From: Axinella damicornis
Taxonomy: Eukaryota; Porifera; Demospongiae; Axinellida; Axinellidae
DNA: 64,000 nucleotides
Direction of reading: 5' to 3'
NCBI GenBank assembly: GCA_963931865.1
Contig: OZ007508.1
Coordinates: forward strand, 14,940,781-15,004,780
The number at the start of each line of letters is the position of its first letter. Positions within the stretch are counted from its first letter, which is position 1. Made by a program: the position numbers and the translations under genes. This document shows, one piece after another, positions 52,630 to 64,000 of the stretch. The notes beneath the pieces were generated by a model, which saw only the letters and a program-made list of their open reading frames with translations, had not been told where the DNA came from and did no database searches.

Positions 52630-55600
52630 GGGGGTGGAGAGGGAGAGGAAGAGTGAGAAGGGGAAGGGAAAGGAGAAGGGAGAGGAGGAGGAAGAGAGAG
52701 AGGGAGGAAGGAGAACGAAGTAGGAGAGAAAGAGAGGGAAAGGGGATAACGTGAGGGAGGCAAGAAGAGAATGACAGCAATGGCTATGTACGTACGTACA
52801 CAACTTCAGATCTCCTGAAGCCTGTGCCATTTGAATCCCTACACATCAAGCCATGAGAATTAGTGACATTCGGATAACAGCTCCACACCTGCCAAAAAAG
52901 GCCTCCACTTGAGGGACCAAAGAGTGTGTTTGGCCACCTGTTTTCATACTGAGGGTCACTTGAAGTGCAGTGGGGGGTGTAAAGTGTCCTGTGTTTACAA
53001 ATACTGGGGGACACCAGAAGTGCACACACGCATTACCCTAATGGCTGGGCTGATCGTAATAACCCCGTATGCGCAGCAGGGGTAAAGCAATGCCTTTAGT
53101 GTCTGTCTGTCGATCAGTCTGTTTGTGTGTCTGTCCGAAAGAAAGAAAAAACACCCTCCAAGCAGGTCAGCTAAGACGTCATACTAGCACAAAACAATGA
53201 ACAATCACATTGGGACGTTTCTGTACCTGATACAAGTCAAGGAAGTTTTTCCACCATCATCTCAGCTACTTCCTATGCTCCACCCCTTTCGAAATCGCAT
53301 GTGGTAGTTAGCATGTGGCCTTTCTAGTTGTAGGGCAGTATCGTCGTACCATTGTTGTTCACAAGTTAGCTGTTGTACCCAACAAGTGTGGGTATGTGTC
53401 ACTTCTAGTTTCGGCTAGAGGTCTAGGGAGATATCGGCTAAAATAGCTGTTTGTACTCAGCTTTCTAACAGAAGCAGGAACAACCTGCGATTGTATAGCC
53501 TCGTTCCCAGGCCTCCACACCCAGCTTGTACTGCAAGCGACAAAAGCTTGGCGTGGAGGCCTGGGAACGAAGCTACGATTGTATGTGCTGGTCACAAAAA
53601 GCTTTCCAAAGCTGTAAACATCTCAGCAGCTATTGAGATAGAGTGTTTTGTCTCTGTACAATTCAACCTAAAATGTATTATGTATTTGAATGTGCTGGCA
53701 CATCATAACATCCACATTACCATGGTAGACAATTACTTCATCAAAATGTTAATAATATTGAAGGGTTATCCCCTCACCTCACATGAGTAGAGTTTGTACT
53801 GTATCCCTAGCTGTTTGTAGTCAATCAACAGGTTGCCCCGGAGGTTCTTCAAGGCTATGTCAAAGTCGCTCATAGCTTCATCATACCTGTATACAGAGGA
53901 TTACAGACACAGGGGGCGACGGTATGGGAACAAGACCAGGTTGTCTGCACAAACAGCACATGAAGTATTCGCCTCATTCCAAGACCACCTGGTCTGGGAA
54001 CAAGACCAGTGAAGCATTAGCCACTGAGTGCTAAAGTAGTCTCATGGCAGATATATATAGTAGCTATGTATTTCACGTTAGCCAGACCTTTGTTGCATAG
54101 CTATGAAGTCGTGATGTGGAGAAGCCACAGGAAGTGTCCCCCAATTTCCCAAATCAAATTATATGTTCTGTAGGCATCTGAACACTACAATGTGTCTGCC
54201 ATTATACCAGAGGTTTCTTGTGTTCCCTCACAAGCTCAAAATTCCCAAATCAATAAAAACATGTTGTTGTGTTTTTTGGAGGGCATTTGGTCAACCCAGT
54301 ATGTAGGCATTGCAGTTGGCATGACATCCAGGAATGTCCAGAGCATGGCGTGCTCTACATTTCGCTAAAATTAAGTTCAACGCTCAGTCGGCCCATTATT
54401 GACTTATGGCATACATGTATGTAGATGTATATTTACATCATAATCTAAAATATGCACCCTTGTATATGCATCAGTCACGTTTCTTTGGCAGAAATACAAC
54501 CGCAAGGTGCCGATTGCTGCTACCATCCAGAGCATCCGCATGCAAGGAAGCAGATTGTGCAAAGACAGAGCGTATAATTATGTTGAAACCGGAAACTACC
54601 TCGCCAGAAAGCAGTACAAACAGGATACGATGGTTGTGCAATCAGCGACTACTTACCTCAAAGCCACACAAGAGGTTACCTAGTGAGGTCTTAGCGTAGG
54701 ACCAAGAGGACCCTCACTAGGCAATCTCTTATGCGGGCTTGAAGGGCAGTAGCCACTTATAGCACAATACACAGTAGTTTCCAGGAAGTGTACAATCTGC
54801 ACACGGATGAGTGACTTCCTGTGACTACTAAACATATCCCAAAATGGGAGAAACTAGTAAGTGATCTTTTCACAGTTTCAATGCTGGAGGGCCCACTGGC
54901 TTCTGTTTGACAACAGTTTGTCCCAATGACTATCAATGCTATCATATTACTTGCTCAAGGTGCTGGACATCCAGTCCACCATGTCGGATAATCTGAGCTG
55001 AAACATAATCTGAGCTGTGGCTTTGAAGAATCCGGCTGTCTATACCAGACACCCCCACCCCAGCCTCGGCTTCCATCATTATTGTAGCACAGATGAAAAC
55101 ATGGCTCTCACCCCAGCCTTGTTCCACGTCCAAGTTTCCATCAGTACAGATGAAATCATGCCTCCCACAGTCACTCCAGCCTCATTTCCTCCTCCAAGCT
55201 TCCATTGCTAGCACAGATGAAACCATGCCTCCCCAGCCTTGTTTCCTGTAGCACAGATGAAACCATGCCTCCCACCCCAGCCTCGTTTCCTCCTCCAAAA
55301 TTCCATCGTTACTATAGCACAGATGAAACATGGCTCCTACCCCAGCCTCGTTTCCACCTCCAAGCTTCCATTACTGTAGCACAGATGAAACCATCCCTCC
55401 CACCCCAGCCTCGTTTCCTCCTCCAAGCTTCCATCATTACTGTAGCACAGATGAAACATGGCTCCTACCCCAGCCTCGTTTCCTCCTCCAAGCTTCCATC
55501 GTTACTGTAGCACAGATGAAACATGGCTCCCACCCCAGCCTCGTTTCCACCTCCAAGCTTCCATTACTGTAGCACAGATGCAACATGCCTCCCACCCCAG

Positions 55601-57992
55601 CCTCATTCCGCGTCCAAGCTTCCATCATTACTGCAGTACAAACGAAAACATGGCTCCCAACCCAGCCTTGTTCTACAACCACCTTTCAGTAAGAACTAAA
55701 GCTGACCTTGAGAATCAGGAATATGCATCTGAAGAAGACCCAGTAGGGTCAAAGGTCAAACCGTTCCATTGTGATGAACGTTTAACATCTGGCTCATCGG
55801 GACCACTCCATTAACTATTGCACAACATTCTGATTTCATAATGTAGTCCCGGCGGATTAGAGTCAGGTGATTGTGCTGTGTTCAAGAAGAACACTATGCA
55901 CAAATTAACAGGAGCTCTCACCTCTTTTTCTGCAGATGCACACACCCCCTCTGGAAGAAACCCAGAGCCAAGTGAGGGTCCTTCTTCACACAGACGTCTA
56001 GGTTCTGCGGAGGGAGAATGGGGGATTATCGTGTAAAACGGTTCTGTCAGATGGGAGATACTTGTCTGTATTCTACACAGCAGAAGGTGAAAATAGCTGT
56101 AAAGCAAATAAACACAGGTGTCAAATTTTGCATCATAAACATACTATGTGAAGAAACATCTCTCACCAGATGACATCCAGTCTGGAAGAAAAGGCATTTC
56201 GTACTTTGGCGATACCAATCCAATTTGCTCTACTCCTCCAATCCAACATATCACTCTAGTTTCTCTCCAATATAATATGACAACCAATTGAAGGGCTCGG
56301 AACCAAAGCAGGTTAACCCACCAATCACATATACCCCCATTAAATTACCACCAAAACGTTTGCTAATTCAATCAGACTGCTCAATTTGCCGACTCACAAG
56401 TTGGTCAACTTGTTACAAAGAACATATTACCTACACTGTATACATGGAAGTGTACTTGGAAACACCACAGGACGTCTACTGTAGTTGAGCACCCAGAGCC
56501 ACAAGGAACTGACTGTTCCTATAACATTTCCTTCCTGCATGGCCATTATGATGTTGGTGGAAACAAAATTCACCAAACAAGGTTCGTGTTGAACATATAC
56601 CATTCTTGGTGGGGTTAGCTCAATGTGGTTCTGCTTCCCTTCTCAACGTGAATGATGGCAGTCACTGTCACCATTAAATATTTTACATCCTGGCTCTTTC
56701 AAACAAACAATTACGGTGTATGCAAACTCAGATGGGATGCCTGCCGAAATGGCCTCATTCCCAGGCCTTCCACACCTCCAGTTTTTGACTGCTGCAAACC
56801 GTTTTCACACACTGTAAGCGATGAAGTTATTTTTTACCCCTAAGGATAATCGTGGCTAACAAGGGCACAAAACCAGGTCCCAAAGGTAACTTAGTCTGTG
56901 GTAGGGTTGAGCGAACTTGGAAGGAGAACATAGACGCATACACTTGGCCACAGAGCAACTCCTCACCAGGTGCATGGCCTTTGGACAAGCTATGAATACA
57001 CTCACCATAGTCACACATGAATTCACTATGGATCATTGTCAAGAGGGCATAAGTAGATCGCGCCCCCTACTTATGTGCTCTTGATCATTGTGGAGAAGGG
57101 CTTTGATAAACTTGTGGGATGGTTCATAAGGTAGGATTATCTTTGGGATCCCATAATTCTTAAAACTACCTTCCTAGCAGCCCCAAGTCTTAGAGCATTC
57201 ATTGATAGAAGGTTTGCGTACGATAATAAAGTTCCCATCTCTATACCGGTACTGGGTAGGAACTTTGGCAAACATGTATGTATTGTGATAAATAAACGCC
57301 ATACACAGCCATTACATAGCCTCATTCTCAGGCCTTCGCTTACATTTATTGCACACTGTATGTGATCTAGAATCGCTGTTGTGGATTGATCAATGGTCAG
57401 TGGTCAAGCCGCTCTGAAAGGTGAAGTCCATTGAACAGTCAAGGCAGCTCAGAAAATACCACTGAAATACATGTACAGTTAACGCAGTGGGGAACAGATT
57501 GCAACAACACAATCTGGGTGGAGTGGTCAAAGGTGAATGGCTCAAAATAATACCATTGAGCTGGTCAAAGTTTTGACCCAAAGTCACAGCTGCGACTAGA
57601 GACTATGCATGCAGTGACCCCCACCTCCCCCTAGGGGGCTGAAGAATTTATCTGGATGTTACTTACTGCCTGCATGCAAAATTGAGGGCATACAGTGCCA
57701 TACTCCAGCTGCAACTAGCCTGTATACACCTTGGATTACAATTATTCTAAATTATAGCCCAAGAATGGGCAATTTTGAAGAAGAGATGAGTCACACCAGA
57801 CGATCACAACCTACTTACCCGCTCAGCATCCTCCAAATTGCCCAGTCGCAGGAACATAGAGGCGATATTGAAGTAAATGCGTGCTCCTGGCTCCGACATC
57901 TCCATAAAGCAGTCGACGGCCTCCTGATAGCGCCCCACCTCTGCCTTTTCCACTCCAGACTGCCACTGCTCGATCGTCTCCTTCAGTGACAT
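47951..57992 (-). CDS. p67phox/NOXA1-like NADPH oxidase activator
   Basis: This is a cytosolic activator of NOX enzymes that binds Rac through TPRs and triggers electron transfer through its activation domain. Twelve exons: 57819-57992, 55922-56004, 53778-53886, 52376-52519, 51711-51767, 51513-51623, 51068-51121, 50480-50917, 50211-50341, 49920-50037, 49165-49288 and 47951-48024; 538 residues in frame. TPRs span about 1-170 ([38 protein letters not shown]). Exon 7 is [18 protein letters not shown], the p67phox activation domain. Residues 245-390 are Pro/Arg/Ser-rich. PB1 is about 391-473, and the single SH3 (VVAIHDYSA ... [21 protein letters not shown]) is split by the last intron. There is no central SH3, as in NOXA1. 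The donor at 51710 (GTCGTT) is weak. Confidence 0.9.
48608..48880. repeat. 29-bp minisatellite
   Basis: About nine units of GAGCAGCAGCTGAAGCGGAC plus GCAATCGGG, in the last intron of the oxidase activator. The 29-bp period is not a multiple of three, so the several overlapping open frames are not genes. Confidence 0.9.
49020..49106. repeat. 22-bp tandem repeat
   Basis: Four copies of CATTCACACTGCACTGGGATGT, in the same intron as the 29-bp minisatellite. Confidence 0.9.
49300..49400. repeat. G-rich low-complexity run
   Basis: GGGAGG-type sequence with a G run of about 33. On the coding strand it is the C-rich tract in front of the SH3 exon acceptor. Confidence 0.8.
51319..51391 (+). tRNA. 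tRNA-Lys (anticodon CTT)
   Basis: A complete 73-nt tRNA without intron. The acceptor stem GCCCGGT pairs with ATTGGGC; the D arm is AGCTCAGTCGGTAGAGC; the anticodon stem TGAGA/TCTCA holds the loop CTCTTAA with anticodon CTT; the T arm is GTGGGTTCGAGCCCCAC; the discriminator is G. From memory it differs from human tRNA-Lys(CTT) at only two sites, and those two are partners in the acceptor stem (C-G replaced by T-A). A Pol III terminator TTTTTT follows at about 51399. It lies inside an intron of the p67phox-like gene, on the opposite strand. Confidence 0.97.
53496..53575. mobile_element. Palindromic element, family B
   Basis: An 80-bp hairpin, TAGCCTCGTTCCCAGGCCTC to GAGGCCTGGGAACGAAGCTA, inner arms CACCCAGCTTGT / AAGCTTGGCGTG, with the internal motif ACTGCAAGCGACAAA. 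Confidence 0.8.
53887..55921. other. Intron of the p67phox-like gene with a long minisatellite
   Basis: A 2.0-kb intron. It contains a short CCAGACCACCTGG-type hairpin near 53970-54010, a small inverted repeat (54665-54730) and the tandem repeat at 55085-55685. No exon is seen. Confidence 0.6.
55085..55685. repeat. Minisatellite of about 60 bp
   Basis: About ten diverged units containing GTAGCACAGATGAAACATGG, CCCCAGCCTCGTTTCC and CTCCAAGCTTCCATC. Long frames on both strands come from the repeat. Confidence 0.9.
57032..57090. repeat. Palindrome with 24-bp arms
   Basis: ATCATTGTCAAGAGGGCATAAGTAG pairs with CTACTTATGTGCTCTTGATCATTG-type sequence around the loop ATCGCGCCCC. Confidence 0.75.
57385..57640. 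mobile_element. Decayed family A element
   Basis: The right half keeps GTCAAAGTTTTGACCCA, GTCACAGCTGCGACT and CCCACCTCCCC as in the copy at 29523-29753. The left inverted end is not recognisable. Confidence 0.5.
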
Positions 57993-58212
57993 AGCTAGTC
58001 AACTACCGATCCGATCTTCTTACTAGTCTCACTCTGCTAGTGATAGATCTGCTACTCTCCGAACCGTGCCAAGTGTGCAGAAATCATGTATTGTTTTGGG
58101 TAGAAACCTTATGCATGCATAGCGCAAGAATGGGTGACCCAAGAATGACCTTTCATAACCTATAATTAGAGTAGATTTAATTGGCTGTTGCTAGGATACA
58201 TATACAACTAAG
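57993..58212. promoter_or_regulatory. Bidirectional promoter of the p67phox-like gene and MORN5
   Basis: The two start codons are 220 bp apart and divergent. An X-box-like GTTGCTAGGATAC lies at 58187-58199, and the MORN5 ATG is embedded in AAGATGGCGG, a YY1-type consensus. Confidence 0.55.
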
Positions 58213-61878
<3,666 letters not shown>

Positions 61879-62333
61879 TAGCAGAACTGCCTCACAGGGC
61901 ATGCAGACCCTCCCTCTCAACCCAGGATCAAGAATAGTCAGTGTTTATGATTTGAGACTCCATTGCATCATCATCCTGTACCTTTATCTTCACTGTGCAG
62001 TACACGACACACTCTATTGATTGTAGCTGTGTAGAATGCACACATTCATCCCGTCCCCACTCTGTAAATGGACGACTTATGAATGAGGTGGAAGGGAGCG
62101 CATACACACTGATACATGTAGTGCTCAATAGTACCATTAGGTTCACCTGCAGAACTAATATTAATGCCTGGAAAAGCAGATGGCGAAGATAGATCGTCCA
62201 GCATCAGGGATGGGTTGATGGTGGTGACTGTGGGGCAGCAATAAGAAGGGGGCACAGACTGTGGAGTGTACAGCATTGCAGCAGCCACACAATCATTACA
62301 ATCAGATGCCACAGAGAAAAACTTGATTGTAAC

Positions 62334-62443
62334 TGTTGGACTTCACATGGCAAGAGGAGAACTTTTCGACAACGTTTCGATCAGACTGTGCATGCCGATC
62401 TTCCTCAGGTCAAAGTTCTTCTCTTGCTGTGTGAAGTCCAACA
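62334..62443 (-). ncRNA. Hammerhead-ribozyme-like hairpin
   Basis: Read on the minus strand it has the hammerhead core order. Stem I is closed by long inverted arms (GTTGGACTTCACACAGCAAG at the 5' side). Then come CTGAGGA (62402-62408) and a 6-bp stem II, GATCGG/CTGATC (62395-62400 with 62379-62384). GAAA (62375-62378), a tiny stem III CGTTG and a GTC cleavage triplet (62368-62370) follow. One extra A sits between the core and stem II, so activity is doubtful. It could be a relic of a Penelope-like element, many of which carry such ribozymes. Confidence 0.4.
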
Positions 62444-62679
62444 ATTACATACACCATGGCGACATGTCTCTCAACCAATATGTCTGACCTGCAATCCACA
62501 TAGAATGCGTGCACAACTACATCTTCAACTTTTAGTACCTGCTGTATACCTGCACTCACTCGATTTGGAGCCTCCTCCTTCATAATCAGTGCACGATACA
62601 ATTTTGAAGCTGCATGATTGTGATGTGTGACATAATACTATCAGAGCTGCAATGCTGCAACAACAGGGGAATGGTTAGA

Positions 62680-62925
62680 GTCTAGGGGGAGCGTGGGTGG
62701 GGGTAGCATGGGTAGTGGGGAGCATGGGTGGGGGCAGGGAGAGCATGGGCGGGGGGGGAGGGGCGAGTATGGGCAAGGGGGGCATGGGTAGTGGGGAGCA
62801 TGGGTGGGGGGGGGGGGGGAGTATAGGCAGGGGGAGCATGGGTAGTGGGGAGCATGGGTGGGGGGGGGGGGGGGGGGGGGGGGGAGTATGGGCAGGGGGG
62901 CAGCATGCGCAGGGGTCAGAGCATG
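62680..62925. repeat. G-rich minisatellite
   Basis: Degenerate copies of GGGGAGCATGGGTAGTGGGG with long G runs (62806-62819, 62859-62884). Several overlapping Gly-rich frames result. G-quadruplex formation is possible. Confidence 0.85.
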
Positions 62926-64000
62926 GTTGAGTAGTCGAAATGTGTTTTATAATTCAGGACACGTCAACATGGTAGTGCACTTGGTGCCTAAACTATTCTG
63001 AGCTGCGGACTAATAATTAATGCACTCCGGCCCACACTGCCTATACACTGACCCAGTCTAGTGGCAGTTTGCATGCATGCAGTGCAGCACTCTATCACTG
63101 GAATGTCATTAATATATACAGGGCTTTGCAGGTACTGTTTAGAAATGCAGGAAACCATGATTCAATTAGTATACAATTCCATTTTTGAATCCTGCACAAT
63201 TAAGCATGCAACTTGCATTCAGATGTTGTTGTGAGTCCTCCTCGGGTCAATCCCCTATGAAGGAACCCTTCCCCAAACCAGACAGGAGAATAATGATTTG
63301 TCGTTCAAGAACTTCAGAGACTTCATACAATGCTGGCAGAGAACCCACACGACTGCAACAGTGTGTTAGTCGAACAAGAAGTCTGTGTGCCAATTTCGAT
63401 CCAACAGACTTAGAGTCGAAAGCTAAATTCATGCATTCAAAATTAAGTGCATCTCGCATGCATATTCCTTCCTGTGGAGATCTAGATATAGGTGCGTGCT
63501 GCGTGCAACTAATAATGAGCAGCTGTGGTGTTATAGCTTCACCAGACTAGCCGGAATAATGCAGAAATTCCAGCAGAACACATGTACCTTGTTGGTAAAA
63601 TTTTAATCAAGCCTTGATGGCTAGTCCATTACATGGGCACATGTTTTGTCATCCTACTCATTTATGATCATCAAATATTTCATGCAGGAATAAGGTATAC
63701 TTAAGCCTGCAGTGAGGCCTGGGTAGCTACATGTATGAGGCTAGCCACAAAATGAACAGGTTTGAGATAGGGATGTGTGGGTGCAGATGCAAATTGAAAG
63801 TACTTTCAGTGCAGAGCTATGCAAGTTGCGTGTGGGATTCAAGGTCAAACATGGAATATTGAATCATGGTTCACTGTATTTCAACTAGCTTCTCACACAA
63901 CATGAGTTTACCTGCAAAGCCCTGTACCACTAACATAATTATAATGACATTCTGATAACTTGTGAGTGGTCGCTGCATGCAACTGGCAAACCGCCATGCA

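Larger units (their letters stand above)
56005..57818. other. Intron 1 of the p67phox-like gene
   Basis: A 1.8-kb intron with truncated family B ends (56752-56825, 57317-57365), a perfect short palindrome at 57032-57090 and a decayed family A right half (57385-57640). No exon is seen. Confidence 0.6.
61879..64000. other. Region downstream of MORN5, no recognised gene
   Basis: About 2.1 kb. It contains a ribozyme-like hairpin (62334-62443) and a G-rich repeat (62680-62925). The remaining sequence shows no homology I can name and no long ORF with biased composition. Confidence 0.5.

Noticed and set aside
55205..55572. Pro/Ser-rich open frames at 55.2-55.8 kb
   Set aside because: They are produced by the roughly 60-bp minisatellite and occur on both strands.

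Overview
The window is animal nuclear DNA. Coding regions are split by GT-AG introns and separated by microsatellites, minisatellites and short palindromic transposons. The proteins are metazoan-specific or broadly eukaryotic: Notch, a p67phox/NOXA1-type NADPH-oxidase activator, stomatin, MED22, RPL7A, IMP3, LRRIQ3, MORN5 and DNAJC4. Notch has only 11 EGF repeats, and the MED22-RPL7A pair is arranged head to head as in vertebrates. I infer an early-branching or slowly evolving invertebrate, possibly a sponge. The species itself cannot be read from the sequence.

Layout, left to right: (1) 0-4.5 kb, the 3' part of an unrecognised plus-strand gene with a Gln-rich acidic exon. (2) 4.9-8.1 kb, IMP3 on the minus strand in 7 exons. 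(3) 8.4-26.6 kb, a complete 17-exon Notch receptor on the plus strand, head to head with IMP3. (4) 28.3-30.1 kb, MED22 (minus), head to head with (5) RPL7A (plus) at 30.3-33.8 kb; this is the core of the vertebrate Surfeit locus. (6) 34-35.6 kb, a cluster of hairpin elements. (7) 35.8-38.2 and 38.75-42.2 kb, two tandem stomatin paralogues (minus). (8) 42.8-43.5 kb, an intronless DNAJC4-like gene (plus). (9) 43.7-47.7 kb, LRRIQ3 (plus). (10) 47.95-58.0 kb, the p67phox/NOXA1-like gene (minus), with a tRNA-Lys(CTT) gene on the opposite strand in one intron. (11) 58.2-61.9 kb, MORN5 (plus), head to head with the oxidase activator. (12) 61.9-64 kb, a hammerhead-ribozyme-like hairpin and G-rich repeats with no recognised gene.

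The genes are packed mostly as alternating head-to-head and tail-to-tail pairs with short shared promoters. In every complete gene the assembled exon lengths sum to a multiple of three and the intron phases agree, which supports the models independently of homology. Functionally the genes are mixed: ribosome biogenesis and translation (IMP3, RPL7A, tRNA-Lys), transcription (MED22), signalling (Notch), membrane scaffolding (stomatins), oxidative burst (p67phox-like) and cilium or flagellum (LRRIQ3, MORN5). The two ciliary genes both carry an RFX X-box-like motif just upstream of the start codon.

At least three families of short terminal-inverted-repeat elements are scattered through introns and intergenic DNA, together with two solitary foldback elements and two tRNA-like SINE fragments.
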